A DNA stretch of 9,423 nucleotides from Dietzia timorensis. GTDB lineage: Bacteria > Actinomycetota > Actinomycetes > Mycobacteriales > Mycobacteriaceae. Each line of letters starts with the position of its first letter. The stretch's first letter is position 1. Location of the stretch: the NCBI RefSeq assembly GCF_020742175.1, contig NZ_DYXM01000107.1, positions 1 to 9,423 of the forward strand. Reading direction: 5' to 3'. A program made the translations under genes and the position numbers. The notes beneath the pieces were generated by a model. The model did not search any database. It saw nothing but the letters and a program-made list of their open reading frames with translations, and was not told where the DNA came from. This document shows, piece after piece, positions 1 to 6,316 of the stretch.

Positions 1-587
1 CCAACGCCCGCGGCATCCTGTTCTCCGAGGAGGCGCAGAAGGCGACGCAGTTCATCGAGCTCGCCAACCGCTACGACCGCCCGCTCATCTTCATGCACAA
101 CACCACCGGCTACATGGTCGGCTCCGAATACGAGCGCGGCGGAATGATCAAGCACGGCTCGATGATGATCAACGCCGTCGCGAACTCCGAGGTGCCCCAT
201 ATCTCGCTCATCACCGCAGCCTCCTACGGCGCCGGGAACTACGGCATGTGCGGCCGGGCGTTCGACCCGAGATTCCTGTTCACCTGGCCGAGCGCGAAGT
301 GCGCCGTCATGGGTTCGGAGCAATTGGCGGACGTCGTGACCTCGGTCGCCTCCGGCGCCGCGGCCTCGCGGGGGACGCCGATCAGCGAGTCGGACCTCGC
401 CGCGATGCGCGACTTCGCGGTGGCCCAGGTCGAGGAGCAATCCACCCCATTGTTCCTCTCGGGATTGCTGTATGACGACGGAGTGATCGATCCCAGGGAC
501 ACCCGCGCCGTCCTGGCCCTGAGCCTGTCCGCGATCCACACCGCGCCCGTCGAGGGCACGGATTCCTTCGGCGTTTTCCGGATGTGA
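1..587 (+). CDS. Acyl-CoA carboxylase carboxyltransferase (beta) subunit, 5' truncated by window edge
   Basis: Transfers the carboxyl group from carboxybiotin to an acyl-CoA in the cytoplasm. Only the C-terminal 194 or so codons are here: the first whole codon starts at base 3 and the frame stays open to TGA 585-587, so the gene begins before the window. Visible are NARGILFSEEAQKATQFIEL, then HNTTGYMVGSEYERGG and GAGNYGMCGRAFDPRFLF, the conserved C-terminal carboxyltransferase half. The GNYGMCGRAxxPRFLF(x)WP signature is typical of the methylcrotonyl-/geranyl-CoA carboxylase branch rather than propionyl-CoA carboxylase. The alpha subunit gene follows after 7 bp, so the two subunits are surely co-translated. 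In M. tuberculosis naming this would be accD1-like, elsewhere mccB or liuB. The substrate (3-methylcrotonyl-CoA or geranyl-CoA) is inferred from family and neighbours and is not proven. The internal ATG at 93 is not the start. Confidence 0.93.
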   Translation, partial: NARGILFSEEAQKATQFIELANRYDRPLIFMHNTTGYMVGSEYERGGMIKHGSMMINAVANSEVPHISLITAASYGAGNYGMCGRAFDPRFLFTWPSAKCAVMGSEQLADVVTSVASGAAASRGTPISESDLAAMRDFAVAQVEEQSTPLFLSGLLYDDGVIDPRDTRAVLALSLSAIHTAPVEGTDSFGVFRM

Positions 588-594
588 GGCGACC

Positions 595-2835
595 ATGACG
601 ACACCGACGACACAGAAACAGACGACACAGACGACCGCGAACGGCACGCACGCGGCGAGCTTCGAGCGCGTACTCATTGCCAACCGCGGAGAGATCGCCC
701 GGCGCATCATCACCACCGCCCGCGACATGGGGTTGGGCACGGTAGCCGTGTTCACCGCGGCCGACGCCGCCGCCCCGCACGCCACAGAAGCCGACTTCGC
801 CGTCGAGCTCACCGGCGACTCGCTCGCCGAGACCTACCTCTCGGCCGAGGCGCTCATCGACGCTGCCCGCGTCTCGGGCGCCGACGCGATCCACCCGGGC
901 TACGGCTTCCTATCCGAGAACGCCGACTTCGCGCGCGCCGTCATCGGCGCCGGCCTCACGTGGATCGGGCCCGACCCGGACGCGATCATCGCGATGGGCT
1001 CGAAGATCTCGGCGAAGGAACTTATGGGAGAGGCCGGGGTGCCGCTGCTGAGCGACCTCGACCCGGCGACCGTCACCGACGCGGAATTTCCCGTCCTCAT
1101 CAAGGCCTCCGCCGGCGGCGGCGGGCGCGGCATGCGCGTCGCCCGCGACCGTTCCGAGCTGGACACGCAGGTCACCGAGGCCAAACGCGAAGCCAAGAGC
1201 GCCTTCGGCGACGACGCCGTGTTCTGCGAGCGCTACCTCGAAACCGGGCACCACGTCGAGGTGCAGATCATGGCCGATCGGCACGGCACCGTGTGGGCGG
1301 TCGGCGAGCGCGAATGCTCGATCCAGCGCCGCCACCAGAAGATCATCGAGGAATCGCCGTCCCCGCTCATCGAACGGCTCCCTCACGTGCGTTCCGAGCT
1401 TTTCGACGCGGCCCGCGCGGCTGCGAGCGCCATCGGCTACGTCGGCGCCGGGACCGTCGAATTCCTCGCCACCGACGACGGCGAGTTCTTCTTCCTCGAG
1501 GTCAATACCCGACTCCAGGTCGAACACCCCGTCACCGAGGCGACCAGCGGGCTCGATCTCGTGCGGCTGCAATTCGAGATCGCCGCCGGCGCCCCACTGC
1601 CCGCAGACGAGCCGCCGCGCTCGACCGGCCACGCCATCGAGGCGCGGCTCTACGCCGAGATCCCGGCCGCCGACTACCGTCCCGCAGCGGGCACCCTGCA
1701 CACCCTCGCGCTGCCGGGCCGGGCGCACCAATTCCGCAGTCCCCACGGCGAGCGCGCGTACGTGCGCATCGATTCCGCCGCCGGGGACATCCCGCTCGAG
1801 GTCGGCACCGACTACGATCCGATGATCGCGAAGATCATCACCTTCGCCCCAAATCGTGCCGACGCCGTCCGCGCGCTGGCCACGCAGATCCGCGGCGCCC
1901 GAATCCACGGGATCGACACGAACCGCGACCAGCTCGTGCGGATTCTCGAACACCCGGAATTCGCACAGGGCACCGCCTCCACGGCATTCCTCGGTGAGGT
2001 CGGCGACGAGGTCCTCGCGCCCGTGGTCTCCGGGGCGGACCTCGGCCGGTGCGCTATCGCCGCCGCACTCGCGATGGAGGCAGCCCAGGCGGGCGCGGAG
2101 TCCGCCGCCGTCACCATCCATCCCGCGCTGCGCGGGTTCCGCAACGTCGGCGCTGCCGCGCGGTCCACGGAGCTCGAGCCCGCGACCGGAGCGGAGGCCA
2201 CGGCGGTTCGCGCGGTGCTCACGAGCCGCCGCGGGGGTGCGGAGCCGGTGTTCGCCCGGACCGTCGCCGCCAGATCCGCCCATGACGCCGGACGCACGGC
2301 GCGCCCCTGGAGCATCGCGCTCGCATCGGGGAAGGCCACCGCGGGGGAAGACGAACTCGTGGCGGACGTGCTCGCGGCGGTCCTCGGAACCGGCGCGGCG
2401 CCTGGGGCCGCAGCCGATGCCGGCGGCACGCGGACGGAGGTCCTCGTGCGCAGCGGCGGGCTCGACGGCCGCTACGTCGTCACCGTGCGCGGCGAGCAGG
2501 TGGACGTCGACGGTCCGGGCGGTGCGACCCGCTTCGCGCTCACTCCGCGGTATCCGGATCCCAACGCCGCCGCCGGTGCCGGGTCGCTCCTCGCGCCGAT
2601 GCCCGGCAGCATCATCGGTGTCGAAGTCGCCGAGGGGGACACCGTCACCGCAGGCCAGGCGCTGCTCAGGCTCGAGGCGATGAAGATGGAGCACACCGTC
2701 ACCGCGCCCTCCGATGGCGTCGTCTCCGAGCTTCCCGTCTCCGTGGGGGACAAGGTCGACGCCGGCCAGACTCTCGTCGTCATCGATGCCGAGGGCGAGC
2801 ACGAGGACGAACCGGCCGGCGAATCGGACCACTAG
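595..2835 (+). CDS. Acyl-CoA carboxylase alpha subunit: biotin carboxylase plus biotin carrier domain
   Basis: ATP-dependent carboxylation of its own biotin, which then feeds the beta subunit encoded just upstream. The protein has 746 residues. The biotin carboxylase N-domain starts near residue 23 (FERVLIANRGEIARRI). The ATP-grasp glycine loop KASAGGGGRGMRVARD is at about 170-185, ERECSIQRRHQK at 238-249 and EVNTRLQVEHPVTE at 302-315, including the catalytic Glu/Arg. The region from about 470 to 650 is poorly conserved and sits where methylcrotonyl-CoA carboxylases carry the BT subunit-contact domain. The C-terminal biotinyl domain has EAMKMEH with biotin-accepting Lys697, followed by an acidic tail. 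The ATG at 595 is supported by TGAGG (585-589), which overlaps the upstream stop codon. Residues 2-14 are a Thr/Gln-rich extension. Likely 3-methylcrotonyl-CoA carboxylase alpha (accA1/mccA-like); geranyl-CoA carboxylase is the main alternative. Confidence 0.95.
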   Translation: MTTPTTQKQTTQTTANGTHAASFERVLIANRGEIARRIITTARDMGLGTVAVFTAADAAAPHATEADFAVELTGDSLAETYLSAEALIDAARVSGADAIHPGYGFLSENADFARAVIGAGLTWIGPDPDAIIAMGSKISAKELMGEAGVPLLSDLDPATVTDAEFPVLIKASAGGGGRGMRVARDRSELDTQVTEAKREAKSAFGDDAVFCERYLETGHHVEVQIMADRHGTVWAVGERECSIQRRHQKIIEESPSPLIERLPHVRSELFDAARAAASAIGYVGAGTVEFLATDDGEFFFLEVNTRLQVEHPVTEATSGLDLVRLQFEIAAGAPLPADEPPRSTGHAIEARLYAEIPAADYRPAAGTLHTLALPGRAHQFRSPHGERAYVRIDSAAGDIPLEVGTDYDPMIAKIITFAPNRADAVRALATQIRGARIHGIDTNRDQLVRILEHPEFAQGTASTAFLGEVGDEVLAPVVSGADLGRCAIAAALAMEAAQAGAESAAVTIHPALRGFRNVGAAARSTELEPATGAEATAVRAVLTSRRGGAEPVFARTVAARSAHDAGRTARPWSIALASGKATAGEDELVADVLAAVLGTGAAPGAAADAGGTRTEVLVRSGGLDGRYVVTVRGEQVDVDGPGGATRFALTPRYPDPNAAAGAGSLLAPMPGSIIGVEVAEGDTVTAGQALLRLEAMKMEHTVTAPSDGVVSELPVSVGDKVDAGQTLVVIDAEGEHEDEPAGESDH

Positions 2836-2850
2836 GCGCGGTGCGCGCCT
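2834..2850. repeat. Perfect 7-bp inverted repeat overlapping the carboxylase stop codon
   Basis: AGGCGCG (2834-2840) - GTG - CGCGCCT (2844-2850). The left arm begins inside the TAG stop (2833-2835). As RNA it is a compact GC hairpin with a triloop; as DNA it is a palindrome in the 51-bp gap before the acyl-CoA dehydrogenase gene. No T-run follows, so it is a poor classical terminator. An mRNA-stabilising or polarity element, or an operator, is possible. Confidence 0.55.
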
Positions 2851-2886
2851 CCGCCGTCATAAACGAAGAAAAATGATTGGAATCCC

Positions 2887-4083
2887 ATGACCACAAAGGC
2901 AACGACCGCCACCGCCGATATCGCCAACCCGATCGTCGACACCGACGAGCAGGCTCAGCTGCGCGAACTCGCGCGCAACGTGGGCCGCAAGTACGGATTC
3001 GAGTACGTCGCGAACGCCTCGAAGACGGGCGCGAAGACGACGGAGCTGTGGAACGAGCTGGCGGAGCTCGGGCTCGTCGGGCTCAACCTGCCGACCGAAT
3101 ATGGCGGAGGGGGAGCGGGACTCACCGAGCTGTGCATCGCGCAGGAGGAGCTGTCCGCGGCGGGCGCGGGCGTGCTCATGCTCGTCGTGTCGCCGGCGAT
3201 CAACGGGTCGATCATCGCGCAATACGGCACCGAGGAGCAGAAGCAGCGGTACCTGCCCGGTATCGCCTCGGGCGAGAAGATCGCGGCGTTCGCGATCACC
3301 GAGCCCGACGCCGGATCCAACTCCCACGCCATCACCACCACGGCCACCGCGGATGGCGACGGTTTTATCATCCGAGGCCAGAAGACCTTTATCTCCGGCG
3401 TCGACCAGGCGGAATGGGTGCTCGTCGTCGCGCGGCTCTCGGATGCGAAGACCGGGAACCTGCAGCCCGCGCTGTTCATGGTGCCCACCGACACACCGGG
3501 CCTGCAGGCGATGCCGATCGAGATGGAGGTGCGCCTGCCCGAGCAGCAGTTCCAGCTCTTTTTCGACGATATGCGGGTCCCGGCCGACGCGCTCATCGGC
3601 GACGGCGATACCGCGCTGACGATGCTCTTCGCCGGGCTCAACCCGGAGCGCGTCATCGCCTCGGCGATGGCGCTGGGCAACGCACGCTACGCGATCGACA
3701 GGGCCGTCGACTACGCGAAGGAGCGGAAGGTGTGGGGGAAGCCGATCGGCGCGCACCAGGGTCTCGCGCATCCGCTCGCGCAGTGCAAGATCGAGCTCGA
3801 GCTCGCGGACCTGATGATGCGCAAGGCCGCCGCGCTCGTCGACGCAGGCCGCGACGCCGAGGCCGGCGAGGCCGCGAACATGGCGAAGTACGCCTCCGGC
3901 GAGATATCGGCGAAGGCGGTGGACCAGGCGATCCAGACGCTCGGCGGCAACGGCCTGAGCACCGAATACGGGCTCGCCGGGATGCTCGCAGCCTCGCGAC
4001 TTCCCCGCGTGGCCCCGGTGAGCCGGGAAATGATCCTCAACTTCGTCGCCCAACACAGTCTCGGCCTGCCGCGCAGCTACTGA
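2887..4083 (+). CDS. Acyl-CoA dehydrogenase, isovaleryl-CoA dehydrogenase-like
   Basis: FAD-dependent alpha,beta-desaturation of an acyl-CoA, passing electrons to ETF; cytoplasmic. At 398 residues it has the normal family length. The N-terminal helical domain includes LGLVGLNLPTEYGGGGAGL (62-80). The FAD/substrate motif AFAITEPDAGSNSHAI lies at 134-149, FISGVDQAEW at 168-177, and the C-terminal helical domain contains QTLGGNGLSTEYGLA (350-364). The Glu of the usual YEGT motif (Glu376 of MCAD) is absent: the equivalent stretch reads RVAPVSREM (374-382). Instead GLNPERV puts Glu254 where isovaleryl-CoA dehydrogenase has its catalytic base. This supports a branched-chain substrate such as isovaleryl-CoA or citronellyl-CoA. 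The ribosome site is weak. Translation may be helped by a 5-codon ORF whose TGA overlaps this ATG. The position after the carboxylase genes suggests the same pathway. Confidence 0.93.
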   Translation: MTTKATTATADIANPIVDTDEQAQLRELARNVGRKYGFEYVANASKTGAKTTELWNELAELGLVGLNLPTEYGGGGAGLTELCIAQEELSAAGAGVLMLVVSPAINGSIIAQYGTEEQKQRYLPGIASGEKIAAFAITEPDAGSNSHAITTTATADGDGFIIRGQKTFISGVDQAEWVLVVARLSDAKTGNLQPALFMVPTDTPGLQAMPIEMEVRLPEQQFQLFFDDMRVPADALIGDGDTALTMLFAGLNPERVIASAMALGNARYAIDRAVDYAKERKVWGKPIGAHQGLAHPLAQCKIELELADLMMRKAAALVDAGRDAEAGEAANMAKYASGEISAKAVDQAIQTLGGNGLSTEYGLAGMLAASRLPRVAPVSREMILNFVAQHSLGLPRSY

Positions 4084-4113
4084 CGCGCGAACACAGTCCC
4101 GAAGCACGAGGAG

Positions 4114-4120
4114 AAGGAGG
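4114..4120 (+). promoter_or_regulatory. Strong Shine-Dalgarno for the hydratase gene
   Basis: AAGGAGG, 7 nt before the ATG at 4128. It fixes the start: the frame is open much further upstream, but that part is only a shadow of the dehydrogenase gene. Confidence 0.85.
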
Positions 4121-4127
4121 CACGACC

Positions 4128-4997
4128 ATGGGAGAAAGCGACTCCGACGTCAGAGGCGGGGTGGGCGAGAAGGAGACGAGGTTCGCCGACGCCGTGCGCT
4201 ACCGGCGCGAGGGGATCGCGGCGCACATCACGCTGGACACGCCGGCCAATCGCAACGCGCTGTCGACGCCGCTCGTGACCGGGCTGCGGGAGGCGTTCGC
4301 CGCCGTCGCTGCCGATCCCGGCGCGCGCGTGGTGTTGCTCGGCCACACCGGAGGCACGTTCTGCGCGGGCGCGGACCTGTCCGAGGCGAGCGCTTCCGCC
4401 TCGGACCCAGGGGAGGCGGTCGCCGAGCGGACCCGGGTCTTCCTCGACCTGTTGCGGGTAATCCTGACGGCGGACGAGCCAGTAATCGCGGTCGTCGACG
4501 GCCACGCGCGTGCCGGCGGGGTGGGACTCGTGGCGTCCTGCGACTTTGCGGTTGCAACACAGCGCGCGACGTTCGGCGTCACCGAGGTTCGGCTCGGCCT
4601 CGCCCCGGCAATGATCTCGCTGCCGCTGCGACATCGGATGACCCCGCGTGCCCTACTGCGCCACATGCTCACCGGAGAGAAGTTCGGGCCGGCCGAGGCC
4701 TTCCGGTCCGGCCTGCTGTCCCACGCCTCGGAGGGCGAGTACGGCGAGCGCGCCGAGTCCGAGCCGTCCGACGCCATCGGTGGCCTCACCGCGGACCTAG
4801 TAGGGTCCTTGCGGAAGAGTTCGCCGGCGGGAGTGGCGGCGACGAAGAAGTTGGCGGTCGCCCCGCTGCTTGCCGACCTGGACGCGGAGGGGGCGCACGT
4901 TGCACAGGTGTCGGCCAAGATGTTCCTCGGCGAAGACGCAGGGGAGGGGATGACCGCCTTCCTCGAAAGGCGGGAACCATCGTGGGCGGTCCGATAG
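4128..4997 (+). CDS. Enoyl-CoA hydratase/isomerase family protein, LiuC/AtuE-like
   Basis: Crotonase-fold enzyme, expected to add water across an alpha,beta-unsaturated acyl-CoA. It has 289 residues with a polar N-terminal tail of about 20. The first oxyanion-hole segment FCAGADL is at 78-84; the second, GHARAGGVGLVASCD, at 125-139; then FGVTEVRLGLAPAMIS at 149-164. Of the two catalytic Glu residues of mitochondrial crotonase, the second is kept (Glu153), while the first is replaced by Gly in GGVGL. The GLxPAxIS ending with this substitution is what I recall for bacterial methylglutaconyl-CoA and isohexenylglutaconyl-CoA hydratases. That fits the product of the carboxylase encoded upstream. 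It starts 44 bp after the dehydrogenase gene, and its last 16 bp overlap the TetR gene. The exact substrate is inferred from context, and a generic enoyl-CoA hydratase cannot be excluded. Confidence 0.9.
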   Translation: MGESDSDVRGGVGEKETRFADAVRYRREGIAAHITLDTPANRNALSTPLVTGLREAFAAVAADPGARVVLLGHTGGTFCAGADLSEASASASDPGEAVAERTRVFLDLLRVILTADEPVIAVVDGHARAGGVGLVASCDFAVATQRATFGVTEVRLGLAPAMISLPLRHRMTPRALLRHMLTGEKFGPAEAFRSGLLSHASEGEYGERAESEPSDAIGGLTADLVGSLRKSSPAGVAATKKLAVAPLLADLDAEGAHVAQVSAKMFLGEDAGEGMTAFLERREPSWAVR

Positions 4998-5620
4998 CAG
5001 ACCGCGCTGCCTCGCGGCCGGAACGCTCGCCGAAGCAGGACCGCAGCAAGCGGACCCGCGACAAGCTGCTCGAGGCGACGATCGACATGCTCGCCCACCA
5101 CGGCTGGCCCGTGACGACTGTCGGTGCGGTCGCCGAGCGGGCAGGAGTATCCCGCGGCGCCGCCCAGCACCACTTCCCGACGCGCGAGGACCTGATGATC
5201 GCGGCGCTGGAGTACATGGTGCTCGAGCGCAGCAGCCAGCTCGACGCGTCCTTCGGCGGGGCGAGGCCCGAGACCGAACCCGAGCGCACCCAGTTCGTCG
5301 TCCACCACATCACCGAGCACTACACCGGCGACCTGTTCAAGGCGGCTCTACAGGTGTGGACGGCCGCGACGGCGGACCAGGCGCTGCGCGAGCGCATCGT
5401 GCCGCTCGAGGCCGAGCTGTCCCGCCACCTCTACAACCTCGCCGTTACCCACCTCGGAGCCGATACCTCCGACCGTCGCACGCGACGACTCATCCGCGCG
5501 ACATTGGACTTCGCGCGGGGGCTCGGGCTCGCCGAGACACTCATCGACGACTCCGAGCGAAGGGCCGGAATGCTCGACTCCTGGGCCGCGGAACTGGCGA
5601 CGGTCAAGCGCGTAGAATGA
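4982..5620 (+). CDS. TetR/AcrR-family transcriptional regulator
   Basis: Ligand-responsive DNA-binding repressor; 212 residues. The N-terminal helix-turn-helix is clear: RDKLLEATIDMLAHHGW (26-42), then TTVGAVAERAGVSRGAAQHH (45-64) and FPTREDL (65-71). The rest is an all-helical ligand/dimer domain that I cannot place in a subfamily. I chose the GTG at 4982, which overlaps the hydratase gene by 16 bp and has AAAGG at 4966-4970. No ATG or GTG lies upstream in this frame near the overlap, and the next candidate (around codon 36) would cut into the DNA-binding domain. The overlap implies co-translation with the catabolic operon, which it may autoregulate with an acyl-CoA as effector. It also sits directly before rpsL, as TetR gene Rv0681 does in M. 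tuberculosis, so it may belong to a conserved neighbour pair rather than to the pathway. Confidence 0.9.
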   Translation: MGGPIADRAASRPERSPKQDRSKRTRDKLLEATIDMLAHHGWPVTTVGAVAERAGVSRGAAQHHFPTREDLMIAALEYMVLERSSQLDASFGGARPETEPERTQFVVHHITEHYTGDLFKAALQVWTAATADQALRERIVPLEAELSRHLYNLAVTHLGADTSDRRTRRLIRATLDFARGLGLAETLIDDSERRAGMLDSWAAELATVKRVE

Positions 5621-5685
5621 GCATGTACCGAACCCTCCTGGCCACACGTCGCCGGGGGAGGCGCGGAGATTTCCCAGGTAGCGAG

Positions 5686-5716
5686 GTTCACATGGGGCTG
5701 CTTTTGACCTGTGAAC
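5686..5716. repeat. Inverted repeat GTTCACA-N17-TGTGAAC spanning the rpsL -35 box
   Basis: Left arm 5686-5692 and right arm 5710-5716, perfect over 7 bp. The right arm starts immediately after the -35 hexamer, and the arm centres are 24 bp apart. The placement suits a repressor or activator site, but no known regulator is recognised. The arms are everted relative to the CRP/GlxR consensus TGTGA-N6-TCACA. Confidence 0.45.
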
Positions 5717-5733
5717 TGCGCTTTGATTAGTCT
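5704..5733 (+). promoter_or_regulatory. Promoter of the str operon (rpsL)
   Basis: -35 TTGACC (5704-5709), 18-bp spacer, -10 TAGTCT (5728-5733). The -35 box matches the housekeeping consensus at 5 of 6 positions, and the -10 fits the actinobacterial TAnnnT pattern. The expected transcript start is near 5739-5741, giving a leader of about 205 nt. This suits a strongly expressed ribosomal-protein operon. Confidence 0.75.
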
Positions 5734-5743
5734 TTTAGATCGT

Positions 5744-5760
5744 GCTCGCAATATGCGAGC
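5744..5760 (+). promoter_or_regulatory. Hairpin at the 5' end of the rpsL leader
   Basis: GCTCGCA (5744-5750) - ATA - TGCGAGC (5754-5760): a perfect 7-bp stem with a triloop, starting only a few nucleotides after the predicted transcript start. Such a position could protect the mRNA 5' end. The function is inferred. Confidence 0.55.
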
Positions 5761-5895
5761 GGGACTACCCGGATACCTAGTAGGCCAGCGAGAGCGGCTG
5801 AGTCGTTCCAGCATGCGCGCCAAAGGCGCCTGACAGGGGCGTGAGGAGTAGTTCCGCGAACAGACATTGTGCCAAATCCTCGCGAGAGGTGAGCG

Positions 5896-5911
5896 TCGCC
5901 GGTACCGGCGA
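5896..5911. repeat. 16-bp perfect palindrome in the rpsL leader
   Basis: TCGCCGGTACCGGCGA reads the same on both strands and lies 34 bp before the rpsL ATG. As RNA it folds to a 6-bp stem with a GUAC loop. It could be a protein site on DNA or a leader stem-loop, for example for ribosomal-protein feedback. No family is recognised. Confidence 0.55.
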
Positions 5912-5944
5912 GCGCCCGCCTGTCGCATAGCAGAAAGTCGGTTT

Positions 5945-6316
5945 ATGCCAACTATTAACCAGCTGGTCCGCAAGGGCCGCTCTAGCAACTCCGCCAAGAC
6001 GTCGACGGCGGCCCTCAAGGGCAGCCCGCAGCGTCGCGGCGTGTGCACCCGCGTGTACACGACCACTCCGAAGAAGCCGAACTCCGCGCTCCGTAAGGTC
6101 GCCCGCGTGCGCCTCACGAGTGGTATCGAGGTTTCGGCCTACATCCCCGGCGAAGGCCACAACCTTCAGGAGCACTCCATGGTGCTCGTGCGCGGCGGTC
6201 GTGTGAAGGACCTTCCGGGTGTCCGTTACAAGATCATCCGCGGCTCCCTGGACACCCAGGGCGTCAAGGATCGCAAGCAGGCTCGCAGCCGCTACGGCGC
6301 AAAGAAGGAGAAGTAA
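5945..6316 (+). CDS. rpsL: 30S ribosomal protein S12
   Basis: Small-subunit protein at the decoding centre that controls translational accuracy. It is complete at 123 residues, starting MPTINQLVRKGR, with the universal TTPKKPNSALRKVARVRL (40-57) and RVKDLPGVRYKIIRG (86-100). Lys43 and Lys88, the classic positions of streptomycin-resistance changes, are both wild type, so S12 itself predicts a sensitive ribosome. The ATG at 5945 gives the standard start. The frame is open upstream to a TTG at 5867, but that extension does not resemble S12. The ribosome site is only AGAAAG (5932-5937). First gene of the str operon. Its TAA shares one base with the rpsG start. Confidence 0.99.
   Translation: MPTINQLVRKGRSSNSAKTSTAALKGSPQRRGVCTRVYTTTPKKPNSALRKVARVRLTSGIEVSAYIPGEGHNLQEHSMVLVRGGRVKDLPGVRYKIIRGSLDTQGVKDRKQARSRYGAKKEK
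6305..6310 (+). promoter_or_regulatory. Shine-Dalgarno of rpsG inside the rpsL end
   Basis: AAGGAG, 5 nt before the rpsG ATG (6316). It lies within the last codons of rpsL, with the overlap TAATG at 6314-6318, so translation of S7 is likely coupled to S12. There is no room here for the long rpsL-rpsG intergenic S7 target known from E. coli. Confidence 0.8.

Larger units (their letters stand above)
5621..5944. other. 324-bp intergenic region between tetR and rpsL
   Basis: No convincing gene. It holds the rpsL promoter (5704-5733), an inverted repeat around its -35 box, and a leader of about 200 nt with a hairpin (5744-5760), overlapping small stems (5817-5841) and a 16-bp palindrome (5896-5911). 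I find no clear intrinsic terminator for the upstream operon: the only weak stem is CCTCC (5634-5638) with GGAGG (5657-5661), with no T-run. Read-through from the catabolic operon into rpsL is therefore possible. Confidence 0.7.

Noticed and set aside
960..1997. 345-codon plus-strand frame inside the carboxylase alpha gene
   Set aside because: Arg/Pro-rich out-of-frame translation overlapping a well-supported gene.
910..2832. 640-codon open frame on the minus strand opposite the carboxylase alpha gene
   Set aside because: It mirrors codon positions of a clear biotin carboxylase, has low-complexity Arg/Gly/Asp-rich composition and no recognisable domain; typical of high-GC DNA.
2857..4107. 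416-codon open frame on the minus strand opposite the acyl-CoA dehydrogenase gene
   Set aside because: Arg-rich shadow translation without any family motif; the plus-strand gene is unmistakable.
2877..4127. Long upstream extension of the hydratase reading frame
   Set aside because: It is the out-of-frame shadow of the dehydrogenase gene; the strong ribosome site before ATG 4128 fixes the real start.
5623..5730. 35-codon ORF after tetR (ATG 5623 to TAG 5728-5730)
   Set aside because: No ribosome site, it runs through the rpsL promoter, and its composition is like random high-GC translation.
5753..5833. 26-codon ORF in the rpsL leader (ATG 5753 to TGA 5831-5833)
   Set aside because: No ribosome site, and the start lies in the loop and arm of a perfect hairpin; nothing supports translation.
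5867..5944. Upstream TTG start for rpsL
   Set aside because: The added 26 residues do not resemble S12, which begins MPTINQLVRK; the region is leader RNA.
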